Positions 16,180 to 25,229 of a DNA stretch of 55,165 bases are shown here, one piece after another. The notes under the pieces were generated by a model. That model saw nothing but the letters and a program-made list of their open reading frames with translations. It did no database searches and was not told the DNA's origin. The position numbers and the translations under genes are program-made. Source of the DNA: Archaeoglobi archaeon (lineage in GTDB: Archaea; Halobacteriota; Archaeoglobi; Archaeoglobales; Archaeoglobaceae); assembly GCA_029259335.1 (NCBI GenBank), contig JAPDIY010000090.1:1-55165 (forward strand), given 5' to 3'. Every line of letters starts with the position of its first letter. Position 1 is the stretch's first letter.

Positions 16180-18522
16180 CTAAAAGAATGAATCCAAGCT
16201 TAGCTGCGAGGTGCCTTTCAAATTAGCTTCGTTGTATCCGAATCTTTCGAGAATTCTCAGGACTGAAGGTATTATCTGGTTGTCAATGTAGTAGTCCTTG
16301 TCCAGCTTTTTCGTTATAATACCGCTTTTCGTTTTTATCTTCAGATTTTCCCCATCAAATTCCTCAATGAGATCTATCGGATACGCTCTGTCCCCGATAT
16401 TTCCTGCTCCCTTCACGATAACATACCCGATCTTCGACGAGACTGGGTATATTATCCCCACCTCCTTCGCCTTCAGCGCAGCCTTAACATGAGCCTGCAT
16501 GGACTCATATTTCGACGGTTTCTTGGTCAGACCCTTGTATATCACTACATCCTCAAGAGAAACATTTCCGGATTTTATGTCAGAGATAACCTCCCTGACA
16601 TAGGACACGGCCTTTTCTGGATCCTTTTCCTTCAGTATCACCTCTATGACCCTCTTTTGCACCTTTTTGGCAAGCTCGCACCAATCTCCCCTCCTCACCT
16701 CAAGACCTTTAACAACAAGCCTGCCATCAGCACCGAGTCCAGCGTATCTCTTCTTTTCAACGAAGAATATTGAACTGTAGTACTCATCTACCTCAATCTG
16801 AATCGGCAGCTCTTTTGAAAGTCTGTTCAGCAGTTTCTCGATCTCTGACTTCAGTTCTTCGAGGCTTACGGGCTTTGTGACAAAAATGCTGTCAGTGTCT
16901 CCATACAGAACTTTGAAACCCATGCTTTCGGCAATTTCAGCCGATTTCTTTATGAAATGCCTTCCCCAAGCTGTTGTGGCTTCTGCACACGGATGGCAGT
17001 ACCATCTCGCCAGATTCCATCCCATGTAGCCGTAAAAGGAGTTCGTTAAGACTTTCAAAGTCTGCTGCTTTATATCAAGCAATCTGTATTCGGGACTGCT
17101 AAATTCGAGTTTTTTCATCTCTGCCTTGATCTCTCTCCTTCTGTCAATGAGCACTCTCAGAATCCTCTTGAAAAATCCGTCGGGGCTTTTTCTGAAGCTG
17201 TGGCCAACTTCAGGAGCGGTATAGCAGTCCCCTTTGCATCCGTAGGTATCAGGGCTGATGTTGAAGGCGATCATGATCGAGGGGTACATGCTCGCAAAGT
17301 CGAGGCAAACGACATTCTCATGCAAACCCCTCTCAGGTTCAAGAACAAAAGCCCCCTCATAACTTTCAGCGTGCTCCGGCGGGTTTGGAGCTACTTCCCC
17401 AATTTTTCTCGCCTCGCTCAGAAGGAGCCAGTCAACTTGTTTACCCCTCCCCATCCTTGTAACATCATCGACCGGCAGTCTGATCATCTTCGAAAGCTCA
17501 TAGTGCATTGGGAGAAGTTCTTTTGCTATCAGGTACGTATTTATCACATCCTGTCGGGCGTAGGTGAGCACCTTTTCCCTTTCACCGCTCGTCCAATACC
17601 TGTAGATGTCCTTCGCCTCTATGTCTGCTATTTCAATCTTCGTTCCGAGATATTCTGCAACGTTTTCGAGCTTCTTGATCTTTATATCTGAAATTCTCAC
17701 GGCTATATCGTAAAGGTCAACGTTCAGCCTGCCAGTAATCTTCGGCCTACCACCTCTGAAAGTCAGGTTGGAACCATCCCGACCGATATCAAGGCTAACC
17801 TTCAATTTTTCGCCTCTCTTTCTTATGTAAGGCCAATCAAACCCGTCCTGATTGTAACCGACGATTATATCCGGATCATAATCCTTGATCAACTTTACAA
17901 AATTGGAAAGTATTTCTCTCTCCTTGCCGGTGAGTATTCTCTCCCCATCATCATCCGTTTTCACCGAGATAACTATAATTGGATCCTTCTCCGGATCGGG
18001 CATTCCGAATGAAGAGAGCATTTCACAATCAAAAACAAGAATTTTCAGGTCAGGAAACTCCATCCTGCTCTTCCTTCTGACCTCCTCAACTTCATAGCTC
18101 CTAATTTTTCCCTTCAACTCTTTCCCCTCAATCTCTATACCATCCATGCAGGCGAGATCTTTATCTATCAGATATCGGTAGGCGAATGGGATGTCGGCCT
18201 CTCTAACATCTCCGAACTGGGAGAAGTATTCTCTGAGCTTGGGGACATGCTGCGGGTGGGAAGCGTAGATAATGTATCCTTCAAAATCCCTACCAAGTGA
18301 TCTAATCTTTATCTTTTCGTAAGATGCAGGTTTTATCACCTCTTTCTTCGTCCTAACTGCAGCATTTTCAATTATTCCTTCGTCAACACCGATAACGTAA
18401 AAATAGGGTCTGAATTTGCTGTCGTAAGCTACAAAAACACCTTCATCATCCTTACACCAAAGCCGGACGATAGCCTTTCCGTCTTCAGTTATGTAGTCTG
18501 CATCAATCAACCAGCCTTCCAT
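16180..18522 (-). CDS. polB: Family B DNA polymerase
   Basis: Replicative/repair family B DNA polymerase with proofreading. Exonuclease motif I is VFDCEML (D165, E167), Exo II is in VGYNQDGFDWPYI and Exo III is YARQDVINTY. Polymerase motifs A (DFASMYPSIM), B (KVLTNSFYGYMG) and C (YGDTDSIF) are intact. The last eight residues, QLSLDSFF (773-780), form a perfect PIP box for PCNA. The 780-residue length is typical. There is no intein in the motifs where archaeal PolB inteins usually sit. The promoter (18545-18552) gives a leaderless start. It is divergent from an MFS transporter gene. Confidence 0.97.
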   Translation of the reverse strand: MEGWLIDADYITEDGKAIVRLWCKDDEGVFVAYDSKFRPYFYVIGVDEGIIENAAVRTKKEVIKPASYEKIKIRSLGRDFEGYIIYASHPQHVPKLREYFSQFGDVREADIPFAYRYLIDKDLACMDGIEIEGKELKGKIRSYEVEEVRRKSRMEFPDLKILVFDCEMLSSFGMPDPEKDPIIVISVKTDDDGERILTGKEREILSNFVKLIKDYDPDIIVGYNQDGFDWPYIRKRGEKLKVSLDIGRDGSNLTFRGGRPKITGRLNVDLYDIAVRISDIKIKKLENVAEYLGTKIEIADIEAKDIYRYWTSGEREKVLTYARQDVINTYLIAKELLPMHYELSKMIRLPVDDVTRMGRGKQVDWLLLSEARKIGEVAPNPPEHAESYEGAFVLEPERGLHENVVCLDFASMYPSIMIAFNISPDTYGCKGDCYTAPEVGHSFRKSPDGFFKRILRVLIDRRREIKAEMKKLEFSSPEYRLLDIKQQTLKVLTNSFYGYMGWNLARWYCHPCAEATTAWGRHFIKKSAEIAESMGFKVLYGDTDSIFVTKPVSLEELKSEIEKLLNRLSKELPIQIEVDEYYSSIFFVEKKRYAGLGADGRLVVKGLEVRRGDWCELAKKVQKRVIEVILKEKDPEKAVSYVREVISDIKSGNVSLEDVVIYKGLTKKPSKYESMQAHVKAALKAKEVGIIYPVSSKIGYVIVKGAGNIGDRAYPIDLIEEFDGENLKIKTKSGIITKKLDKDYYIDNQIIPSVLRILERFGYNEANLKGTSQLSLDSFF

Positions 18523-18544
18523 TATAGCATCTAGGATTGAAAGG

Positions 18545-18552
18545 ATTTAAAG
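18545..18552 (-). promoter_or_regulatory. TATA box of polB
   Basis: Minus-strand CTTTAAAT is centred 27 nt before the ATG at 18522; leaderless initiation is likely. Confidence 0.55.
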
Positions 18553-18572
18553 TTTGACATTTTCCAAAAATT

Positions 18573-18582
18573 CATATATTTT
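18573..18582 (+). promoter_or_regulatory. TATA box of the MFS transporter gene
   Basis: CATATATTTT is centred about 25 nt before the ATG at 18602, again leaderless. It lies about 25 bp from the polB TATA box, so the two divergent promoters are adjacent. Confidence 0.55.
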
Positions 18583-18601
18583 GCCTAGACATAAATAACT
18601 G

Positions 18602-19843
18602 ATGCGCACATACCGATATCGCTGGGCAATTTTCTCTGTATTATCCGCAATATACTTTTTCGTTTATTTCCATAGAACATCCACAGCAGTTCTGGCTGAC
18701 GAAATAATGGAAGAGTTCGCTGTTTCAGCTCTTGCTATCGGTCTCATGTCCTCAGCATACTTCTACCCTTATGCTCTTCTCCAGATACCCGTAGGCATTC
18801 TGTCAGACACAAAAGGACCAAGAAAGACGACTACGTTGTTCACTCTGATAGCATTTACTGGCACCCTACTCTTTGCAACATCAAACTCATTTCCGATGGC
18901 CGTATTCGCCCGTTTTCTGATAGGCGTCGGAGTCTCAGGCGTTTACATACCCACAATCAAAGCTCTTTCCCAGTGGTTCAGAAGGTACGAGTTTGCAACT
19001 CTTACGGGAATACTCTTTGCGGTTGGAAACATGGGCGCTTTACTTTCAGCGTATCCTCTCGCCATGATGGCAATCATTTTTGGATGGAGAACCGCGTTTC
19101 TTTTGATTGGCTTTATCACACTTTTTCTCGCCATTACCTGCTGGATAGTGGTCAGAGACTCACCACAAGTGGTCGGGCTGAAACCTATAGAAGATGTCGC
19201 TGCAATGCAAAACGCCAGTTTTTTCGAGAGTTTCAAAACAGTAATTACAAACAAGTATCTATGGATAGTAGCGGTCTCAGCCTTTCTCAGATACGGTGTG
19301 ACGATGGGATATCAGGGGTTGTGGGGTGGGCCGTATTTGATGGATGTTTACGGACTTTCAAGAGATGTTGCTGGAGGAGTACTGATGATGGTCGGCATAG
19401 GGACAATTGTAGGAGCACCAACAATTGGCTATCTGTCTGACAGGATATTCAGAACGAGAAAGTGGTTTCTCGTCCTCGGCGGTATCGGTTTTACAGCATC
19501 CACCTATCTGCTCGCGTTTCACACCGGAAGCATGAATATGGGAGATCTTTATCTGGTATCCTTTCTGATAGGGTTCTTTGGAGGTTCAGGGCCAGTGGCC
19601 TACGCATACATAAAAGAAATCTTTCCTCTAAGGATTACGGGCATGGCCACGAGTATTGTGAACGTTTTTCCGTTTTTCGGAGGTGCGCTGTTTCAGGTGA
19701 TTATGGGCTACCTCATGGATCTTGTTGGGTCAGAAAACGGTACATACCCTGTTGAAGCCTACGCACTATCCTTTAAGTTCTGCTTTGTCGCCGCACTGAT
19801 TGCCACAATTATATCGCTTTTTATCAAGGAGAGTTATGAATAA
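18602..19843 (+). CDS. Major facilitator superfamily transporter
   Basis: A 413-residue membrane protein with about twelve hydrophobic segments, so it acts in the cytoplasmic membrane. The loop 2-3 MFS signature is visible as GILSDTKGPRKT. The opening YFFVYFHRTSTAVLAD is typical of an archaeal/bacterial MFS subgroup related to organic-anion and sugar-phosphate carriers. The mid-protein repeat GYLSDRIFRTRKW matches loop 8-9. Substrate cannot be assigned. It lies 40 nt before the hydantoinase-like gene in the same direction, but that gene seems to have its own start region. Possible co-function in amide/hydantoin or oxoproline use is inference. Confidence 0.88.
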   Translation: MRTYRYRWAIFSVLSAIYFFVYFHRTSTAVLADEIMEEFAVSALAIGLMSSAYFYPYALLQIPVGILSDTKGPRKTTTLFTLIAFTGTLLFATSNSFPMAVFARFLIGVGVSGVYIPTIKALSQWFRRYEFATLTGILFAVGNMGALLSAYPLAMMAIIFGWRTAFLLIGFITLFLAITCWIVVRDSPQVVGLKPIEDVAAMQNASFFESFKTVITNKYLWIVAVSAFLRYGVTMGYQGLWGGPYLMDVYGLSRDVAGGVLMMVGIGTIVGAPTIGYLSDRIFRTRKWFLVLGGIGFTASTYLLAFHTGSMNMGDLYLVSFLIGFFGGSGPVAYAYIKEIFPLRITGMATSIVNVFPFFGGALFQVIMGYLMDLVGSENGTYPVEAYALSFKFCFVAALIATIISLFIKESYE

Positions 19844-19883
19844 AGCGATAAACTTTTTTATATGACCTGATTTTCTGGGGGTA

Positions 19884-21362
19884 ATGATAATTGGAATTGA
19901 TGTCGGTGGGACGAACACAGATGCTGCAATTGTTTCCGATGAAATTAAAACCATCAAGCTTTCCAACGATGTAGGTATTGGAGGCGTACTCAGGAAAGTA
20001 TCCGAAATGGCCGACTTGAAGAATGAGAAGGTCGTTGTCAGCACATCATGGCCCTTAAATCTGATTATATCGAAGTTCAACGAATATCATACCCTCAGCC
20101 TTGTTATTCCCGGTCCGGGTTTGAATTATTCTGAGTATGGGATCATTTTGAAGGGATACATAAATCACAGAGGTGATGTGGCTGAGGAGATAGACGAGGA
20201 AGAGGTTGAGAGGGTTGTTAAGGAAAACAAATTTGATAATGTTGCCATTTCATCAAAATTTTCGGTGAGAAACAGTTACATTGAAGACAGGATATTTGAA
20301 ATCGTAAAAAGGTTTGTGGATGGTAAGAAAGTTGCTCTAAGCCATTTTGCTGGCGGAATGAACTTTCCTGCAAGAATTCATACAGCCATTGTGAATGCAA
20401 AAATAAAGGAGACTGTTCACGACCTCACGGAGCTTATAAAGGGGTATGCTGGTGATTTCTACTATTTCAAGGGTGATGGGGGAATAGTGCCCTACCAGAT
20501 TGTTCTTGAAAATCCCTCCGAACTCTACAACTCCTCCCCAGCAGCAGTTGCTCTCGGAGCGAGATATCTGACGGGAGAAAAGGATGCCCTCGTTATTGAC
20601 ATAGGCGGTACCTCAACCGACTTCGTCGAGCTTGTTAACGGCATGCCGAGAATTGTCGAAGGAATAGACATAGCAGGGAGAAGGACGCTTATAAGGTGTG
20701 TAGACTCCTTCAGCATCCCCTTCGGCGGAGACTCGCTCGTTGTGGATGGTAAACTTAGACCTCAAAGTGGTAAGTCACTTGCCTTTAGTGGCCAGGACTT
20801 CACACTTACAGACGCTTTAAATTGTGCGGGTTACGAAATAGGAGATTACAGAGCTTCCAGAACTGTGAAATGTGACGCAGAGTCTGTAATAGAGCAGTAC
20901 ATTTCTGTTGTTGCCAGCATGGTGGAGAACATAGAGTGCAGCAAGATCGTGGGGACAGGTTATCTTGCCCCCTACTTCATTCCGGAGATCGCCAAGAGAG
21001 TCGGTGTTGAACACGTCATCCCTGAGCATTACGAATCTGCTAATGCCGTTGGTGTAGCGGTTTCCAAGATAAGTCTAACTCTCTACGCTCGCATAGACAC
21101 AGAGAAGGGATTTGCAGCTTACAACGGTAGTGTTGAAGACTGTCCTTTCAGAGTTGGCAGCCTTCCCGATGATGAGCAGATTCTGGAAGTTGTTACTGAT
21201 AAAATTGTGGAGATTGCAAGAAAGTTTGGAGCGAGTGATGAGGAAGTTGGCAATGTTAGGCCGATATACTTCAATTCCTTTACCGTTGTCAGGGGTGGGA
21301 TGAAGAGGGGTATTATTGCAGATGTTATTGTTCAGATAGAGCCCGGAATAAGATATGAATGA
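19884..21362 (+). CDS. Hydantoinase/oxoprolinase (HyuA)-family ATPase
   Basis: An ASKHA-fold, ATP-dependent amidohydrolase-like protein of the HyuA/oxoprolinase family, 492 residues. Two phosphate-binding motifs are clear: IIGIDVGGTNTDAA at the N-terminus and ALVIDIGGTSTDFVEL in the middle, followed by an adenosine-type glycine loop (SKIVGTGYLAP). Many HyuA proteins pair with a HyuB subunit; none is present, as in the short archaeal stand-alone group. It overlaps the Toprim gene by 8 nt, so the two are coupled. The substrate is unknown; oxoproline or hydantoin turnover is family knowledge, not shown here. Confidence 0.85.
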   Translation: MIIGIDVGGTNTDAAIVSDEIKTIKLSNDVGIGGVLRKVSEMADLKNEKVVVSTSWPLNLIISKFNEYHTLSLVIPGPGLNYSEYGIILKGYINHRGDVAEEIDEEEVERVVKENKFDNVAISSKFSVRNSYIEDRIFEIVKRFVDGKKVALSHFAGGMNFPARIHTAIVNAKIKETVHDLTELIKGYAGDFYYFKGDGGIVPYQIVLENPSELYNSSPAAVALGARYLTGEKDALVIDIGGTSTDFVELVNGMPRIVEGIDIAGRRTLIRCVDSFSIPFGGDSLVVDGKLRPQSGKSLAFSGQDFTLTDALNCAGYEIGDYRASRTVKCDAESVIEQYISVVASMVENIECSKIVGTGYLAPYFIPEIAKRVGVEHVIPEHYESANAVGVAVSKISLTLYARIDTEKGFAAYNGSVEDCPFRVGSLPDDEQILEVVTDKIVEIARKFGASDEEVGNVRPIYFNSFTVVRGGMKRGIIADVIVQIEPGIRYE

Positions 21363-21735
21363 GTACAAGCCTCTTTTCGATGCGATAGAGGAACTGAAGG
21401 AAAGGGCAAGAGAGGGATGGGTGATTATCGTTGAGGGAATCAGAGATGTTGAATCTCTAAGGAATCTTGGAGTTAATGGAAAAATAGTCATCTTCTCCGG
21501 ATTTGCATCCACTGCTGATATCGTGAAGGACAGGAATTCCATAATTATGACCGATTACGACAGCAGGGGGATGGAGATAGAGCGGGGGCTTGTCAGGGCT
21601 CTGCAGAGCTATGGTAAAACTCCCGATACTAGAATAAAGCGAAAAATATTTTCAAACGTGAATAAGGAGATTTCGAAGGTCGAGGAACTTCATTCTTTTA
21701 TATTAAAAATTCAGCTAGGTAAAAATAGCAAGTGA
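21355..21735 (+). CDS. Toprim-domain protein (RNase M5/primase-like)
   Basis: A 126-residue single-domain Toprim protein. The catalytic glutamate lies in VIIVEGIRDVESL and the DxD pair in MTDYDSRGMEIER, the two Toprim hallmarks. The short length matches archaeal RNase M5-like or small-primase-like stand-alone Toprim proteins. It starts within the last codons of the hydantoinase-like gene, so expression is coupled, although no functional link is known. A nucleic-acid cleavage role is expected from the fold; the 5S rRNA role of bacterial RNase M5 should not be assumed. Confidence 0.8.
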   Translation: MNEYKPLFDAIEELKERAREGWVIIVEGIRDVESLRNLGVNGKIVIFSGFASTADIVKDRNSIIMTDYDSRGMEIERGLVRALQSYGKTPDTRIKRKIFSNVNKEISKVEELHSFILKIQLGKNSK

Positions 21736-21772
21736 TTTATTCAACGCAGAAAGGTTGCTTCTGGGTGATTTG

Positions 21773-23428
21773 ATGGACGTTGTTATTATCGGTGGCGGTG
21801 CTGCTGGGCTCAAGGCAGCTTCGAGGATTAGAAGAAAAGATGCTGAGGCAAACATAACAGTTGTTGAAGCGGGAAAATACGTTTCTCTGGGCAGATGTGG
21901 TCTTCCTTACTATGTTGGTGGGCTTGTTCATGAAGTCGACAATTTGAGGGAGACTACATACGGTGCTGTGAGAGATGAAAGTTATTTCAAGAGGCTGAAG
22001 AACATCGACGTCCTCACCCTCACAAAGGCTGTTGAGATTGACAGAGATAGAAAGGCTGTGAAGATTGTTAGAGACGGAAGTGAAGATGAGCTGAACTATG
22101 ATTATCTGGTGGTAGCTACGGGTTCAAGACCTGTAAGACCACCAATCGAGGGGATAGATGCGGAAGGTGTTGTCACTCTAACTGACGCAGAAGATGCCGA
22201 GAAGATAATCGAAATGTGGGAAGAGGGAGCAGAGAGGGCTGTTGTGATCGGAGCAGGTTTTATCGGACTCGAATCGGCAGAGGCTTTGAAGAATCTGGAT
22301 ATGGATGTTACGGTAATTGAGATGATGGACAGAGTTGCTCCGGCAATGTTAGACAGGGATATTGCCGTTCTTGTCGAGAATCATCTGAATGAGAAGGGTG
22401 TAAAGGTACTCACCAACACGAGGGTTGAGAAGATCCTCACGGAAAACGAAAAGGTGTCTGCAGTTGTTGCCAACGGTAAGGAGTTCCCAGCAGACATTGT
22501 TATTGTTGCAACGGGTATCAAGCCAAACACAGAGCTTGCGGAGAAGGCGGGACTGAAAATCGGAGAGACGGGAGCAATATGGGTCAATGAGTTCATGCAG
22601 ACAAGCGACGAAAACATCTATGCGGGGGGAGACTGTGTTGAAACAACATGTTTGGTAACCAAAAAGAAGATTATCGCTCCGTTTGGAGATGTTGCGAACA
22701 AACAGGGGAGAGTTATCGGGGAGAACATCACAGGAGGTAGGTTAAAGTTCCCCGGCGTTTATGGAACCGCTGTGTTCAAAATATTCGAGTTCACAGTGGC
22801 ATCTGCAGGTGTTAATGAGCAGCAAGCTGAAAATGCCGGAATTGATTACATGAGCGTTATAGCCCCCGGCCCGGATAGAGCACACTACTATCCCGGAGCG
22901 AGATACATCAGAATGAAAATCATTGTTGAGAGGGGAACATGGAGAGTGATAGGGGCACAGGCAGCAGGAATGGGTGAGGTGGCGAAGAGAATCGACGTTC
23001 TCTCTACAGCGATTCAGGCTGGAATGACCATTGACCAGCTATCAAATCTCGACTTAGCTTATGCTCCTCCATATTCTCCAGCCCTCGATCCAGTGATTAC
23101 AGCAGCAAACGTGGCGATGAACAAGAGGGATGGACTGTTCGAGGGCGTCACAGCGTTCGAGCTGAAGGAGAGGATATCGGATGAAAACATCGTCATTCTC
23201 GATGTGAGGAGCGAGGAGGAGTTTAGGAGCAAGAGGATAGAGTCGGACAAAGTCATTCACATTCCCATCCTTGAACTCAGAGAGAGACTTGATGAACTGC
23301 CAAGAGACAAAGAGATTATCGTGGTCTGCCAGCTTGGCCTCAGAAGCTTTGAAGCCGCAAGAATACTTAAGGGTGCGGGATTCGAGAATGTGAAACTTCT
23401 TGAAGGAGGAATGGCGTTCTGGTTTTGA
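21773..23428 (+). CDS. CoA-disulfide reductase / NADH oxidase with C-terminal rhodanese domain
   Basis: FAD- and NAD(P)H-dependent pyridine nucleotide-disulfide oxidoreductase. FAD site: VVIIGGGAAGLKAA. The single redox cysteine C42 sits in SLGRCGLPYYVGG. The second FAD motif is YAGGDCVE and the NAD-binding motif VVIGAGFIGLESA. The last 100 residues are a rhodanese domain with active-site Cys in VVCQLGLRSFEA. Such CoADR-Rhd fusions reduce CoA disulfides, CoA persulfides or polysulfide, fitting sulfur handling in anaerobes. I chose ATG 21773 (552 residues) because GGTGAT lies 3 nt upstream. A TTG at 21755 would put extra residues before the FAD strand. Confidence 0.92.
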   Translation: MDVVIIGGGAAGLKAASRIRRKDAEANITVVEAGKYVSLGRCGLPYYVGGLVHEVDNLRETTYGAVRDESYFKRLKNIDVLTLTKAVEIDRDRKAVKIVRDGSEDELNYDYLVVATGSRPVRPPIEGIDAEGVVTLTDAEDAEKIIEMWEEGAERAVVIGAGFIGLESAEALKNLDMDVTVIEMMDRVAPAMLDRDIAVLVENHLNEKGVKVLTNTRVEKILTENEKVSAVVANGKEFPADIVIVATGIKPNTELAEKAGLKIGETGAIWVNEFMQTSDENIYAGGDCVETTCLVTKKKIIAPFGDVANKQGRVIGENITGGRLKFPGVYGTAVFKIFEFTVASAGVNEQQAENAGIDYMSVIAPGPDRAHYYPGARYIRMKIIVERGTWRVIGAQAAGMGEVAKRIDVLSTAIQAGMTIDQLSNLDLAYAPPYSPALDPVITAANVAMNKRDGLFEGVTAFELKERISDENIVILDVRSEEEFRSKRIESDKVIHIPILELRERLDELPRDKEIIVVCQLGLRSFEAARILKGAGFENVKLLEGGMAFWF

Positions 23429-23449
23429 ATAAATTTTAAAATATTTATT

Positions 23450-24472
23450 TCAAATACTCATTAATTTCCTTCTCTGTTGCCTTAAATATCCCAAAACTAA
23501 AGTGATATCTTCATCTCTGTACTTCTCACCTCTAACTCTGAGAGCATAATCTTTAACGAGCTTTATGATCTCTTTTTTATATACCTTTTCACGCCTTTCT
23601 CTGCAAACTTTACTAACGATGGACCAAACGTCATCAAGTAATGAATTGTACGAGATCGTTGGAACTCCAAGAAGAGCTGCTAAGATTCTCAGTTCCTTAT
23701 CATTTGTAAACAAAACAGCTTCTCTGCGTATAGCCTCTAAAAGTATCATCGAGTCCCTAATATCTCTTTTAGCATCTTTGTTACTTTTATTTTCTTTAAT
23801 TGCGAGCTGTATGAGTAGTTCATTGGTTGCAGTTTCTTCTGACAACTCACCAGAAATCGTTAACCTAATAGAATTAGAAGACTTGTAATCTTGCAATCTA
23901 ATTAAAGCTTTGATAACCTTCTCCTTCTCCCTACCGATCTGTAATTTCCTCTTCAGCTCGTATATGACTATTGAGGGGATTACAATTTCTCTACCCGACA
24001 TGAAAGCCTTGAAAAACGGACTATCGCTGTTATAAGGGAAAGCCCCTATATCTAAGACATTGGTGTCAAGAACCAGAGGTCTGTTTTTATTGTAGAGTGG
24101 GTTGTCAAATAACCCGACATGAAATTGAGTTTTATCGACAATCCTTGGAAGACCAAACTGGTCGTAGATCAATTGACCATACGGTGTCGAATCAACAAAT
24201 GGACGGCCTTCTTCAGTTTCTTCGGTATTAACTTCAAGCACGATAGATGGAGATGTAAATGGTGTTAGAAAATCACCTGGCAACACTATTGGATTGTGTG
24301 AGAAAACAGTTTCCCTTAAGTACTCCTTAATGAACTCAGCACCTTTTGCGGATATGAAAACATTTGATACGATTTCAGAGGGATTGTAGGTGCGAATTTT
24401 CATATCCTTTACATTTAAAAACTGAACAGCCGGTATATCGTTTATTTCAACAGTAACATAGCTTGGCACCAC
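23450..24472 (-). CDS. PIN-domain protein with an unassigned N-terminal region
   Basis: A 340-residue protein whose residues about 130-275 form a PIN nuclease domain with all four acidic metal ligands: D136 (LDTNVL), E172 (IYELKR), D240 (RDSMILLEA) and D258 (TNDKEL). The first 125 residues form a separate region I cannot assign. The basic C-terminal tail (RQQRRK) could bind RNA. At this length it is far bigger than VapC toxins (about 130 residues). It resembles large archaeal PIN proteins thought to act in RNA processing. It starts at a GTG 36 nt after a frameshifted gene that may have been its operon partner. Base composition is more AT-rich than the flanking genes. Confidence 0.8.
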   Translation of the reverse strand: MVPSYVTVEINDIPAVQFLNVKDMKIRTYNPSEIVSNVFISAKGAEFIKEYLRETVFSHNPIVLPGDFLTPFTSPSIVLEVNTEETEEGRPFVDSTPYGQLIYDQFGLPRIVDKTQFHVGLFDNPLYNKNRPLVLDTNVLDIGAFPYNSDSPFFKAFMSGREIVIPSIVIYELKRKLQIGREKEKVIKALIRLQDYKSSNSIRLTISGELSEETATNELLIQLAIKENKSNKDAKRDIRDSMILLEAIRREAVLFTNDKELRILAALLGVPTISYNSLLDDVWSIVSKVCRERREKVYKKEIIKLVKDYALRVRGEKYRDEDITLVLGYLRQQRRKLMSI

Positions 24473-24508
24473 AGTCCCATTTTTGTACTGGAAAAAACTT
24501 GTAATAAG

Positions 24509-25191
24509 CTAGTAAAGGATGAACAGGTTTACAGTAATAGTTTTCTGAGTAGATGTATAGCTATATTGTCCAACATCAATGCCAGAATACTGGAATGCCA
24601 AATCCAGTGGAAAATCTGCCAAAGATATGAAAGTTCCACAACCTATGATCACATCCGCCTTATCATGCCATATAGCGATGTTATCTTCGAATAAACTCGA
24701 TACGCTCTCCACTAATTCTACGAATTCTTTATCTCCTTTTGTAAAAATGTCACAAGGTTCTAACCATTTGTTCTTAGGGGCATTGTGAAATTTAAAAACA
24801 GAGTCTCCACCAAGTTGTATAGCTCTTTAAATGCTTTGTACTCTTTTCTTCTCTTGTTTATGTCAAAGTATGGGTTGAGTTTTGAAAGAAAATCATACTG
24901 TTTAGGTCTCCATTCAATGTTTTCTGTAAACTCGAATTCAGAAAGGAAGTAGTAGTGTTGAGATGCCAGAACATCAAACAAGCTAATGAGCATTTTTGAT
25001 TCTTCTTCCGAACTTAGTTCTGAAAAATCGGAAATCCTTTCTACTGTATACTTGTTAGTAACAGGAAGTCCCACCACGATAAAATCAGAACCAGATAATC
25101 TCTCAAAAACCCATTCTTTTGCAAAGACACCGTGTTCGTGGTAGAGACTAACGAATGCTTTGACTTTCATAATTATTTTTTCTTGGATCAA
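24509..25191 (-). pseudogene. Frameshifted gene upstream of the PIN gene, unknown family
   Basis: Two reading frames abut on the minus strand. The first runs 25191-24760 and ends in a short unnatural tail. The second continues in another frame to a stop at 24509, and coding-like sequence (HNAPKNKWLEPCDIFTKGD) reads upstream of its first ATG back to about 24800. The shift lies near 24785-24815, around a TTTTTAAA run. Joined, the product is about 225 residues, acidic and aromatic, with no motif I recognise. It could be a real mutation, a sequencing error or, less likely, programmed frameshifting. It precedes the PIN gene by 36 nt and is similarly AT-rich. Confidence 0.6.
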
Positions 25192-25229
25192 AACTAAAAA
25201 ATTGCGATAAACTTAAACTCTTCATGCCT

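Noticed and set aside
24509-24712. A separate 67-residue gene at 24712-24509
   Set aside because: Coding-like sequence in the same frame extends upstream of its ATG to about 24800, so it is the back half of a frameshifted gene.
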